From contig NZ_VEED01000010.1 in the NCBI RefSeq assembly GCF_007678255.1, positions 62,001 through 126,000 of the forward strand: 64,000 nt of DNA, written 5' to 3'. The position numbers were made by a program, and so were the translations under genes. Below are positions 54,516 to 62,887 of the stretch, piece by piece. Under the pieces are notes generated by a model, which made no database searches, was not told the DNA's origin, and saw only the letters and a list, made by a program, of their open reading frames with translations. Every line of letters starts with the position of its first letter. The first letter of the stretch is position 1. This stretch comes from Bacillus sp. X1(2014) (GTDB taxonomy: Bacteria > Bacillota > Bacilli > Bacillales_B > DSM-18226).

Positions 54516-54536
54516 AGTTTTCATCACATGTAAGTT

Positions 54537-54584
54537 CCTATCAATTTGGTACATGCATTGTTCCATACCAAATTGATAGGTTTT
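54537..54584 (+). terminator. Strong internal hairpin with T-run within the operon
   Basis: Fifteen perfect pairs, CCTATCAATTTGGTA / TACCAAATTGATAGG, followed by TTTT. The next gene starts 21 bases later with no clear promoter, suggesting partial termination. Confidence 0.85.
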
Positions 54585-54604
54585 GAATGAAAGGGGAGGA
54601 TATT

Positions 54605-55030
54605 GTGACTGATAAAAAATTATATGTTAGACCCGATGATGTAGAAACCTTGATGTTTGACTGGGGCTGCTTTAAGTTAACTTCTACAACGGATGTTACA
54701 GGGGCAAAAAGCTTTAGCACGGGTATAGTGGTGGTGGATCCGGGTAAAGGGCACGAACGGCATAACCATCCTGGTACGGAAGAAATCATCTATATCGTTT
54801 CCGGTGAGGGTGAACAGATGGTGGAAGATGAGAATGGCAATCCAGTGATACAGAAAGTGACAGCGGGCTGCACTGTCTATGTTCCTGAAGGCAGATACCA
54901 TTATACCATCAATACTGGATGGGAACCGATGAAATCATTTGTGATTTACTCCCCAGCAGGTGCCGAGCAGGAGTTAAAGGAATTACCTGATTGCAGAATA
55001 GCACCGCCCGGTGAGATACCAAATCGATAG
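54605..55030 (+). CDS. Cupin-domain protein
   Basis: 141-residue small beta-barrel protein. Cupin motif 1 is G-x-E-R-H-x-H-P-x4-E (KGHERHNHPGTEE, with IYIVSGEGE) and motif 2 is VPEGRYHYTIN, giving the usual 3-His/1-Glu metal site. GTG start at 54605 with GGGGAGG; an upstream ATG overlaps the site. Such cupins in sugar operons act as isomerases, lyases or sugar-binding accessories; which applies is not visible. Confidence 0.82.
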   Translation: MTDKKLYVRPDDVETLMFDWGCFKLTSTTDVTGAKSFSTGIVVVDPGKGHERHNHPGTEEIIYIVSGEGEQMVEDENGNPVIQKVTAGCTVYVPEGRYHYTINTGWEPMKSFVIYSPAGAEQELKELPDCRIAPPGEIPNR

Positions 55031-55057
55031 TCCGAATTCATAAGGAGGTAAAGGATC

Positions 55058-56302
55058 ATGGCAACTGTCGTTGTGTTAGGAACACTGGACACGAAAGGGA
55101 ACGAACACAACTTCGTCAATCAGATCATCCGCAATAAAGGTTGTGATGTCGTACTGATCGATATTGGTGTTCTGGGACAGCCCCAAATCAGGCCAGATAT
55201 AAGCAGAGAGGAAGTAGCTCGTGCAGGTGGAGTTGAGATTGAAGAACTCGTCCAAAAAAATGATCGCGGATTTGCCATGGAGGTCATGGCAGTCGGCGCA
55301 ACAGAGATTGTGCGTCGATTGTATCAGGAGTGCCAACTCGATGGGATTTTTGCGTTAGGAGGTTCCGGCGGGGCTTCCATTGCAACCCACGCCATGCGGG
55401 CACTGCCAATCGGGGTACCGAAGCTTATGGTTTCGACAGTTGCGTCAGGTGATACCAGGCCATATGTAGGAGAATCAGATATAACCATGATGTATTCGGT
55501 GGTAGATATTGCAGGAATTAATTCCATTTCAGAACGAATTCTCTTTAATGCTGGGATGGCTATTTCTGAAATGGCTAAAGCAGGCGGTACTTACGTGCCG
55601 CAAAAAAAAAGCAAACCATTGGTTTCCATTACTATGTTTGGTGTTACAACACCATGTGTTTTACAGGCAAGTAAATGGCTGGAATCAAAAGGTTACGAAA
55701 CAGTAGTATTTTCCGCTAACGGTGTGGGCGGGCGTGCCATGGAGGCACTGATGAGAGACGGATTTATAGTCGCTTCCTTAGATGTAACCACTACCGAACT
55801 AGCGGATGAGTTAGTTGGAGGAGAACTCTCGGCAGGTCAAGATCGGCTGGAAATGGCGGGACGTCTTGGAATTCCACAGGTTGTATCTCTTGGAGCTTTA
55901 GATATGGTGAATTTTGGTCCAGTTGATACACTTCCTAAACAATTCTCTGGAAGAAAAATCTATAAGCATAACCCGAATGTGACGCTTATGCGTACGACCG
56001 TTGAGGAGTGCCAGCGATTAGGAAAAATCATGGCTCATAAATTGAATCAAGCAAAAGGACCAGTAAGTGTATTTATCCCGCTCAAAGGCATTTCTGCTGT
56101 TGCCAAAAAGGGGGAAGTTTTCTACGATCCCCAGGCCGATCAAGCACTAATTGATTCCTTAAAAGAATCGTTGGAGCCTCATATTGATGTAGTTGTGTTG
56201 GATACAGACATTAACGACCTATTATTTGCAGAGGCGATGGCGAAGAAAATACACGAGTTATTTTCTAACAATAAAAAAATCGAGGTGTTGAATTATGAGT
56301 AG
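55058..56302 (+). CDS. UPF0261 / Tm-1-like ATP-binding domain protein
   Basis: 414-residue protein of the UPF0261 family: VVVLGTLDTKGNEHNF start, IFALGGSGGASIATHAMRALPIGVPKLMVSTVASGDTRPYV, and VFSANGVGGRAMEAL. It corresponds to the N-terminal domain of plant Tm-1 proteins, which bind nucleotide. ATG follows AAGGAGG. The next gene overlaps by eight bases and encodes the partner TIM-barrel half. In bacteria the pair occurs in catabolic operons but the reaction is not established to my knowledge. Confidence 0.88.
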   Translation: MATVVVLGTLDTKGNEHNFVNQIIRNKGCDVVLIDIGVLGQPQIRPDISREEVARAGGVEIEELVQKNDRGFAMEVMAVGATEIVRRLYQECQLDGIFALGGSGGASIATHAMRALPIGVPKLMVSTVASGDTRPYVGESDITMMYSVVDIAGINSISERILFNAGMAISEMAKAGGTYVPQKKSKPLVSITMFGVTTPCVLQASKWLESKGYETVVFSANGVGGRAMEALMRDGFIVASLDVTTTELADELVGGELSAGQDRLEMAGRLGIPQVVSLGALDMVNFGPVDTLPKQFSGRKIYKHNPNVTLMRTTVEECQRLGKIMAHKLNQAKGPVSVFIPLKGISAVAKKGEVFYDPQADQALIDSLKESLEPHIDVVVLDTDINDLLFAEAMAKKIHELFSNNKKIEVLNYE

Positions 56303-57131
56303 AAAAGAAATTTTAAGCCGATTAAAAGAACAAGTGGCAAAAGGGATACCAATTATTGGAGCAGGAGCAGGGACCGGCATTTCTGGTAAGTGTGCGGAAG
56401 CCGGAGGGGCTGATCTTTTGATTGTTTACAATTCTGGGCGTTTTAGGATGGCAGGAAGAAGCTCTATTTCTGGTTTGATGCCATATGGAGATGCAAACCA
56501 AATAGTCGTCGAAATGGCAGCTGAGATCTTGCCTGTCATAAAAAATGCTCCAGTACTTGCCGGTGTATGTGGTACGGATCCTTTTAGAGACATGCGTTCC
56601 TTCCTGGAGGAATTAAAAAAGATCGGATACCAAGGCGTTCAAAACTTTCCAACCGTTGGACTTTTTGAGGGTCGCATCCGACAGAATATGGAGGAAACAG
56701 GTCTTGGATATGATCGCGAAGTGGAGATGATCCGTATCGCGCGTGAACTTGATCTTCTAACTACCCCTTATGTCTTCAATGAACAAGAAGCGCGGGACAT
56801 GGCTGCCGCTGGAGCGGACATTATTGTTGCGCATGTTGGAACAACTCTAAGTGGCTTGACTGGAGCTCATAGTACCATGGGCCTTGGAGAAGCTGCTCAA
56901 ATCATTCAAGGTATCCACGATGCTGCCAAAGAAGTAAATCCGGATGTTCTTGTCATTTGTCATGGCGGCCCGATTGCCGGGCCAGAAGATGTGGAATATA
57001 TCTTAGAGCATACCAAGGGTATCGATGGTTTCTATGGTGCATCCAGTATGGAACGACTACCTGTTGAAACCGCTATTATTGAAAACACAAAACGCTTTAA
57101 ATCGTTACCACTGTCAAATGCAGGGGTGTAA
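56295..57131 (+). CDS. PEP-hydrolase-like TIM-barrel protein (Tm-1 C-terminal half)
   Basis: 278-residue TIM barrel of the phosphoenolpyruvate-hydrolase-like/PEP mutase superfamily: GIPIIGAGAGTGISGKCAEAGGADLL, VLAGVCGTDPF, GVQNFPTVGLFEGRIR, IIVAHVGTTLSG, VICHGGPIAGPEDVEYIL. It matches the C-terminal domain of plant Tm-1. Starts inside the UPF0261 gene (8-base overlap), so translation is coupled and a complex is likely. A hairpin terminator follows. Confidence 0.86.
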   Translation: MSRKEILSRLKEQVAKGIPIIGAGAGTGISGKCAEAGGADLLIVYNSGRFRMAGRSSISGLMPYGDANQIVVEMAAEILPVIKNAPVLAGVCGTDPFRDMRSFLEELKKIGYQGVQNFPTVGLFEGRIRQNMEETGLGYDREVEMIRIARELDLLTTPYVFNEQEARDMAAAGADIIVAHVGTTLSGLTGAHSTMGLGEAAQIIQGIHDAAKEVNPDVLVICHGGPIAGPEDVEYILEHTKGIDGFYGASSMERLPVETAIIENTKRFKSLPLSNAGV

Positions 57132-57159
57132 TATACATCCTATCATTTGTTCATAGATT

Positions 57160-57191
57160 AATAGCGGGCAGGAAGTTCCTCCCGCTATTTC
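57160..57191 (+). terminator. Hairpin terminator within the operon
   Basis: AATAGCGGG / CCCGCTATT stem followed by TT; partial termination before the dehydrogenase genes is possible. Confidence 0.6.
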
Positions 57192-57226
57192 AATAGAATA
57201 CTAGTTTAATGGAGGAGGGGAAAACA

Positions 57227-57814
57227 GTGAACAGAAATAAAGAATTACCCGTTATGATGTTTTTAAACCCGGATGAAGCTAGAACGATTGAAGCCATAGC
57301 CTCCCGTATCATTCCAAGTGATGAGACCAGACCGGGCGCAAAAGAAGCAGGTGCAGTGATTTATATTGATCAATCACTAGCAGGTTATTTTAGGCATCTT
57401 CAAAAATTTTACCGTCAAGGAATCATCGAATTCGAATCTTTTTGTAGAGAAAAATTTGGAATAGCTTTTAAAAATCTTACTGAGGAGCAGCAGGATCAAC
57501 TTCTACTTTCTATAGAAAAAATTGAAATAGTTGATATAACAGAATCCAGTGATGATATAGAGAAAAGAGAAAATTTATTAGCACAATTTTTTGCGGTTGT
57601 ACACGAGCATACAATGGAAGGAACATTTGGTGACCCATTATATGGTGGAAATCGTGATACGGTAGGCTGGAACTTGATTGGCTTTCCAGGCGCACAATGG
57701 GGCTATACTCCTGAACAAATGACACTAGGCTTTGATGTGAATCAAATCAAAGTAAAAACGCTTTCTGATATACAAAAGGAATACAAGCCAGTGGTAACAG
57801 AGGTGAAATTATGA
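57227..57814 (+). CDS. Gluconate 2-dehydrogenase subunit-3-like protein
   Basis: 195-residue protein of the small-subunit family that partners GMC oxidoreductases. Conserved parts: FLNPDEARTIEAIASRIIPSD, AGAVIYIDQSLAGYF, HTMEGTFGDPLYGGN and GWNLIGFPG. Classical members carry a Tat signal; none is present here, so the complex should be cytoplasmic. GTG start at 57227 with GGAGGAGG upstream. It overlaps the flavoprotein gene by four bases (ATGA), so the two subunits are translationally coupled. Confidence 0.87.
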   Translation: MNRNKELPVMMFLNPDEARTIEAIASRIIPSDETRPGAKEAGAVIYIDQSLAGYFRHLQKFYRQGIIEFESFCREKFGIAFKNLTEEQQDQLLLSIEKIEIVDITESSDDIEKRENLLAQFFAVVHEHTMEGTFGDPLYGGNRDTVGWNLIGFPGAQWGYTPEQMTLGFDVNQIKVKTLSDIQKEYKPVVTEVKL

Positions 57815-59553
57815 CAAAGAAAATTGACGCAATTGTCGTAGGACTAGGTGCTTCCGGAGGACTTATCGCAGCAGAACTTGCTCGGGCAGGATTGAAGGTA
57901 GTTGGACTTGAAAAAGGTGCTTTCTATCAGGATGCGGATTTTTTAACAAAATTCGACGAAATTCGTTATTATACGCGAAGCGCCATGGTTCCTCACATGA
58001 AGACAGACCCTATTACATGGAGACCGAATGAAAAGACAAAGGCGAAAGTTCTTCCTTGGGCATCCAATAAGCTTGGATTGGGAAATCCGTTCCAAATTCC
58101 TCCTTCGATTGGAACGGGAGGCGGTACACGGTCATGGGGGGCAGCGGCATTCCGGTTCCGGGAAAAGGATTTTAGTATGCGCAGCTCAATCATTGAGCGA
58201 TTTTCTGAGTCAGCATTACCGGAGGACAACACCATCGTTGACTGGCCAATTAGTTATAACGATTTAGAACCCTACTATGATCGAGTCGAATGGGAATTAG
58301 GTATATCTGGTAAAGCGGGTAATATTAATGGTGAAATACAATCTGGGGGGAATCCTTTTGATCCACCTCGGAAAAGAGATTACCCAATGCCGTCTTTGCC
58401 GCGTGCAGGAGCTGATAAGATATTTGTGGATTCTGCTATACGCTTGGGTTACAATCCTTTTCCCACTCCAACAGCAATTGCCACAAAAGACTATAAAGGA
58501 AGAAATGCTTGTACCAACTGTGGTTTTTGTCATGGATACCATTGCCATGTAGGGGCTAAAGTATCAACACATGATTTAGTCAAAACTGCAGCTTTAGAAA
58601 CGGACAACCTTGAAATCCTGCCGCATGTTCGCGTTTTCCGGGTGAATACAGATTCCACTGGAAGAGTTCGTGGCGTTTCATACTTTGATCAAGAAGGCCA
58701 AGTTGTTGAAATTGAAGCTGAGATTGTGATTTTAGCTACTTATGCGCTTGAAAATGCACGACTGCTGTTTGCCTCAGGAATTAATGGCAATGGTCAGGTT
58801 GGAAAACATTTGTCCATTCATAATTATGGCTGGTTCACAGGTGTTTTACCTGAAATTACAAATCCATTTATGGGCTCCTTGCAGTCCGGAAGTGTCATCG
58901 ACGATCTGACATCAGAATTAATACCTGATAATGATGAGGGTGTCCTATGGGGTTCACCAATCAACACATGGACAGGTGATATGCAGCCAATGGAGGTTGT
59001 ACATAGTCTCCCGCCGCATGTTCCACGTTGGGGCAAAGGCTTTAAAGATTGGATGACTGAAAACTATCGGAAATTATTCAAAATCTATTCACAACACTCA
59101 TCTTTACCATCCAAACAATTCTATGTTGATTTGGATCCTGCTGTTAAGGATCGATTTGGTCAGCCTGCAATAAGGATAACCCATGACTGGACAGACTACG
59201 ATCATAAAACGGTTGAATACTTCATGAAAATTAAACGCCAGCTTGCCAAGGAGATGGGCATTACTGAATATTGGGAAGATATCCCTAAACCGACATATCA
59301 TGTTTCTGTTCATGATACCGGAACACACCGGATGGGGTGGGATCCTACAACGTCTGTTGTGAATCCTTTTGGAGAAGTACATGAGTGTGAGGGTCTTTAC
59401 GCAGTTGGTGGAGGCCAATTCCCAACTTTACCTTCCTACAATCCAACTGAGACTATCATGGCCTTAGCTTATTTAACCGTTGATCATCTTTTAGGTAAAG
59501 CTCGACAAGAAGGGGAAAAAGTAAAAGTTGGCACCCATCATCCTATCGCATAG
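57811..59553 (+). CDS. GMC-family FAD oxidoreductase (gluconate/sugar dehydrogenase large subunit)
   Basis: 580-residue flavoprotein. FAD-binding G11-L-G-A-S-G-G17 with AGLKVVGLEKG, the second cofactor segment GTGGGTRSWGAA, a four-Cys/His segment CTNCGFCHGYHCH near residue 236-245, and the C-terminal active-site region HDTGTHRMG ... GGGQFPTLPSYNPTETIMALAY. Forms a heterodimer with the small subunit. Related enzymes oxidise gluconate, sorbitol, or sugars at C3. No cytochrome c subunit gene follows, so the electron acceptor is unclear. Confidence 0.88.
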   Translation: MTKKIDAIVVGLGASGGLIAAELARAGLKVVGLEKGAFYQDADFLTKFDEIRYYTRSAMVPHMKTDPITWRPNEKTKAKVLPWASNKLGLGNPFQIPPSIGTGGGTRSWGAAAFRFREKDFSMRSSIIERFSESALPEDNTIVDWPISYNDLEPYYDRVEWELGISGKAGNINGEIQSGGNPFDPPRKRDYPMPSLPRAGADKIFVDSAIRLGYNPFPTPTAIATKDYKGRNACTNCGFCHGYHCHVGAKVSTHDLVKTAALETDNLEILPHVRVFRVNTDSTGRVRGVSYFDQEGQVVEIEAEIVILATYALENARLLFASGINGNGQVGKHLSIHNYGWFTGVLPEITNPFMGSLQSGSVIDDLTSELIPDNDEGVLWGSPINTWTGDMQPMEVVHSLPPHVPRWGKGFKDWMTENYRKLFKIYSQHSSLPSKQFYVDLDPAVKDRFGQPAIRITHDWTDYDHKTVEYFMKIKRQLAKEMGITEYWEDIPKPTYHVSVHDTGTHRMGWDPTTSVVNPFGEVHECEGLYAVGGGQFPTLPSYNPTETIMALAYLTVDHLLGKARQEGEKVKVGTHHPIA

Positions 59554-59570
59554 AACCGGAGGTGTGACAG

Positions 59571-60704
59571 ATGAAGGTCGTAATTGCACCAGATTCATTT
59601 AAGGAAAGTCTGACGGCACTCGAAGTTTCTGAAGCTGTTGAAAAAGGTTTTAAAAGGATTATGCCAGATGCTGAGTATGTAAAAGTGCCAATGGCAGACG
59701 GTGGAGAAGGAACGGTTCAGTCGCTTGTTGATGCAACCGGTGGGAAAATAATTCGAAAAAAAGTCACGGGACCGTTAGGTGTACCGGTGGAAGCATTTTT
59801 CGGAATTCTTGGTAATAAGACTACCGCTGTGATTGAGATGGCTGCTGCTTCTGGCTTACACCATGTGCCTGTTGGAAAGCGAAATCCCCTAACTACAACT
59901 ACTAGGGGTACCGGGGAATTAATCAGTGCAGCCCTTGATTTTGGGGTAAACCGTATTATTATTGGAATAGGTGGGAGTGCTACAAATGATGGCGGTGCGG
60001 GGATGGCGAAAGCCCTCGGAGCTCGTCTCCTTGATCGTAATGGATTGGAGATTGGCGAAGGAGGAGGCTCACTGTGTGATTTAGCTTCTATTAGTCTATC
60101 AAATTTAGACCCCCGAATAGATAGTATCAGGTTTGATGTCGCTTGTGACGTAGATAATCCACTTACTGGTGAAACAGGGGCTTCCGCCATTTACGGACCA
60201 CAAAAAGGGGCGACCCCTGAAATGATTGTTCAGTTGGATCATGGTCTTGAACATTTTGCCGCCATAATTGAACGTGATCTGGGCATGAAGATAAAAGATG
60301 TACCCGGTGCCGGCGCAGCTGGCGGTCTTGGAGGAGGTCTACTGGCATTTTTACCTTCTGAGCTCAAGCGGGGCATAGATATTGTAATAGAAGCATCTGG
60401 ACTTTCAAATTTAGTTCAGGGTGCGGATTTGGTAATTACAGGGGAAGGAAAAATCGATGGACAAACGATATTTGGTAAAACGCCAATAGGTGTAGCAAAA
60501 ACAGCCCAGAATTATGGTATCCCTGTCGTCGGTATAGCAGGGAACATCTCTAAAGACAGCCATGTTATTCATGAATATGGTATCGATGCTATCTTTAGTA
60601 TTGTTCCCGGTGTTGTTTTGTTAGAAGATGCCTTTAAAAATGCAGTGGAATATGTTGAGCGGACAGCCGAGAATATAGCGGTAGTTTGGAAAAGAAAAAG
60701 ATGA
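59571..60704 (+). CDS. glxK: Glycerate kinase (GarK/GlxK family)
   Basis: 377-residue kinase phosphorylating glycerate, feeding lower glycolysis. Family motifs: APDSFKESLTALEV, MADGGEGTVQSLVDATGG, GIGGSATNDGGAGMAKALG, PGAGAAGGLGGGLLAFL, ITGEGKIDGQTIFGKTPIGVA. ATG follows GGAGGTG, 17 bases after the flavoprotein gene. Last gene of the operon, ended by the terminator at 60832. It is the main clue that part of the pathway yields glycerate. Confidence 0.92.
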   Translation: MKVVIAPDSFKESLTALEVSEAVEKGFKRIMPDAEYVKVPMADGGEGTVQSLVDATGGKIIRKKVTGPLGVPVEAFFGILGNKTTAVIEMAAASGLHHVPVGKRNPLTTTTRGTGELISAALDFGVNRIIIGIGGSATNDGGAGMAKALGARLLDRNGLEIGEGGGSLCDLASISLSNLDPRIDSIRFDVACDVDNPLTGETGASAIYGPQKGATPEMIVQLDHGLEHFAAIIERDLGMKIKDVPGAGAAGGLGGGLLAFLPSELKRGIDIVIEASGLSNLVQGADLVITGEGKIDGQTIFGKTPIGVAKTAQNYGIPVVGIAGNISKDSHVIHEYGIDAIFSIVPGVVLLEDAFKNAVEYVERTAENIAVVWKRKR

Positions 60705-60831
60705 AAAGGATATAGGAATTTTAAAAAAGCAGAAAAACTCCAGTTCAGTTCTTTCAGGAGAAATTGCTATGAAATATAATAGATAAAAATTGATCAGCTA
60801 TGCCCGTTGTTTTACAATTACTTTTTGAGAA

Positions 60832-60861
60832 AAATCCCGTCCATCGAACGGGATTTTTTTA
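60832..60861 (+). terminator. Intrinsic terminator of the catabolic operon
   Basis: AAATCCCGT / ACGGGATTT stem with loop CCATCGA, followed by T-run. Confidence 0.88.
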
Positions 60862-61316
60862 GGTACTTAGGAAATATTTTTGTGCTTATGTCGGGAATTA
60901 TCGAACCTAAAAATTTGCTTCCTTTGTTTCCACGGATTCAAACCTATTTTAATAACCGCTTATCCCAATATTTTCATCATTCCATTTGGCAAATGGTTTG
61001 TTTCACAACCATTCTACCTTATTTAAATAAGCCTCAATTGGGGAAAAAAACGGGCGTCATATCGTTAATTTTAATTGGTCTCCTATTAAGTGGGACGCAT
61101 GCGCTTCAAATCTCTGTTCTCGGGGCGGTTATGTACAGCCGGGCTACATTTCCTATGTTTGTAACCATCAGCAAAGTAAACATTGCTGATTTTCTGCAGA
61201 GTATGGATTCAATTGTCATTCTTACCCTAATTATTGGTGTATATTTTAAAATATCAATTTATTGTTTTGCCGCGGTAAATGCTTTTTTGTTAATAAATTT
61301 TCTAAAAATGAGATAG
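60857..61316 (+). pseudogene. Fragment of a GerAB/GerKB-type spore germination permease
   Basis: The translation from about 60857 matches the C-terminal half of germinant-receptor B subunits: IWQMVCFTTILPYLNKPQ, a membrane segment, SRATFPMFVTISKVNIADFLQSMDSIVILTLIIGVYFKIS. The first 150-200 residues and the last part of the family are missing, the only starts are inside or before a terminator hairpin, and no A or C subunit is near. It is a remnant. Confidence 0.72.
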
Positions 61317-61354
61317 TTTGTGTACACCGTTGATTTTTTCATTTACGTAAAGTA

Positions 61355-61383
61355 TTGTATTTATTCATGTAATCGATTACAAT
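61355..61383 (+). promoter_or_regulatory. Promoter and operator of the LacI gene
   Basis: TTGTAT (61355-61360), 17 bases, TACAAT (61378-61383). The palindrome TGTAATCGATTACA (61368-61381) overlaps the -10, which suggests autorepression. Confidence 0.68.
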
Positions 61384-61417
61384 AAATGTAAACGAACACT
61401 GAAGGGGAAAGTAATAC

Positions 61418-62425
61418 ATGGTCAGAATTGCGGATGTTGCAAAAATGGCAAATGTTTCAACGGCCACAGTATCCCGAGTCATTAGTAATGCAGGGACTGT
61501 AAAAAAAGAAACAGCTGAAAAAGTTTTAGAAGCCATAAAAAAATTAAATTACCACCCTAATATGCTGGCAAGACAATTGAGAAGATCTGAAACCAAAACA
61601 ATTCTTGTGGTGGTTCCTGATATAACCAATACTTTCTTTTCTGCGGTGCTGCGCGGAATTGAATCCGTTGCCATCGAAAACGGATATCAAGTACTTCTAG
61701 GAGATGCGCGAAACGAAGTCGAAAGCGAAACTGGTTTTTTAACGATATTAGGTCAGAAAAAGGCCGATGGGTTGATATTATTAACCGCTAGGACGGATCA
61801 AAAAATATTAGAAGAATTATCCCAGGATTACCCCGTAGTATTGGCGTGTGAATACTATGAGGGTTCCAAGCTGCCTACGGTCTCCATTGATAATGTTAGC
61901 AGTGCAAGAAAGGCAACTGAATATTTAATTAGCCTAAACCACAAGAGAATTGGACATATTTCCGGACCCTTGAATATTGTCGTTGGACGAGATCGATGCA
62001 GGGGGTTTCACCAAGCAATGGCGCAACACGGCCTGTCTGTGGATCCAAGTTTGGTACAGGAAGGCGAATTTTCTTTCGAAAGTGGATTTAATTTAATGAT
62101 GAAATTTTTGTCACTAGAGAATCCTCCGACAGCCCTTTTTGCCGGTAATGATGAAATGGCTATGGGTGCCATAAAAGCCGCTAAATCAAAAGGTTTAAGA
62201 GTTCCAGAAGATTTATCTGTTGTTGGCTTTGATGATATTCAATTTGCATCAATTTTTGAACCTGCTCTAACAACCGTGGCACAACCAACGTTTGATATGG
62301 GTCAAAAAGCAATGCGTTTACTGTTAAAATTAATTAAGGATGAAGAAATAGAGAAAGATCAATTTATTCTTCCTGATAAACTCATTGTCCGTGAATCATG
62401 CAAAGAACTTACCATAGAAGAGTAG
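61418..62425 (+). CDS. LacI-family transcription regulator
   Basis: 335-residue repressor with an intact N-terminal HTH (residues 2-22, IADVAKMANVSTATVSRVISN), hinge helix region with NMLARQLRR, and a sugar-binding core (ILVVVPDITNTFFSAVLRGIE, ILLTARTD, VSIDNVSSARKATEYLI, GNDEMAMGAIKAAKSKGL). ATG follows AAGGGGAAAG. Paralogue of the headless protein at 35227. LacI members bind palindromes with a central CG, so TGTAATCGATTACA, present at its own promoter and at several other genes here, is its probable operator; CcpA is an alternative. Confidence 0.93.
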   Translation: MVRIADVAKMANVSTATVSRVISNAGTVKKETAEKVLEAIKKLNYHPNMLARQLRRSETKTILVVVPDITNTFFSAVLRGIESVAIENGYQVLLGDARNEVESETGFLTILGQKKADGLILLTARTDQKILEELSQDYPVVLACEYYEGSKLPTVSIDNVSSARKATEYLISLNHKRIGHISGPLNIVVGRDRCRGFHQAMAQHGLSVDPSLVQEGEFSFESGFNLMMKFLSLENPPTALFAGNDEMAMGAIKAAKSKGLRVPEDLSVVGFDDIQFASIFEPALTTVAQPTFDMGQKAMRLLLKLIKDEEIEKDQFILPDKLIVRESCKELTIEE

Positions 62426-62450
62426 TTTAGCCTAATCCTGTTAGAATTAA

Positions 62451-62501
62451 AATAATGATAAAAAGGGAGTGAACGTGGATCACTCCCTTTTTATCATTAT
62501 T
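62451..62501 (+). terminator. Very long perfect hairpin after the LacI gene
   Basis: 22 perfect pairs: AATAATGATAAAAAGGGAGT plus GA, loop ACGTGGA, and the exact complement with its own internal T-run. Confidence 0.85.
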
Positions 62502-62583
62502 AGGGGACCGGCGATTCTATTGGTTCCAGAATAGTTTTTATCATTCTGATTAAAAAAGAATCGAAGAAGTTTTAAAAAAAATA

Positions 62584-62612
62584 TTGAATTCTAGACTGTA
62601 ATCGATTACAAT
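62584..62612 (+). promoter_or_regulatory. Promoter with overlapping palindromic operator
   Basis: TTGAAT (62584-62589), 17 bases, TACAAT (62607-62612); palindrome TGTAATCGATTACA at 62597-62610. About 280 bases before the dehydrogenase gene. Confidence 0.62.
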
Positions 62613-62727
62613 AAAGGTGTCGATAAAAAGAGTAAAATATATTAGTCTAAGTGAACAGGTAGTTTATCCTGAAAGGCTATTTCTTAATTTAAATGTATGA
62701 ATAAACTTAAATTTTTTTCGACTAAAA

Positions 62728-62741
62728 TGTAATCCATTACA
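62728..62741 (+). promoter_or_regulatory. Operator palindrome with one mismatch
   Basis: TGTAATCCATTACA, differing from the perfect site only by C for the central G. Confidence 0.6.
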
Positions 62742-62800
62742 TTTATAGATGTTTGAAGTATAGGTAAATTATTTATTCATTAAGATTAAACACATATTTT

Positions 62801-62828
62801 TTTGCAAGCTATTGTAATCGATTACACT
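62801..62828 (+). promoter_or_regulatory. Second promoter/operator before dehydrogenase gene 2
   Basis: TTTGCA (62801-62806), 16 bases, TACACT (62823-62828); palindrome TGTAATCGATTACA at 62813-62826. Confidence 0.58.
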
Positions 62829-62887
62829 AAATGACTTCTATTCATTCTTGGGTGAATAGAAAAGTTCGATTGGAGGACGGAAAACAA

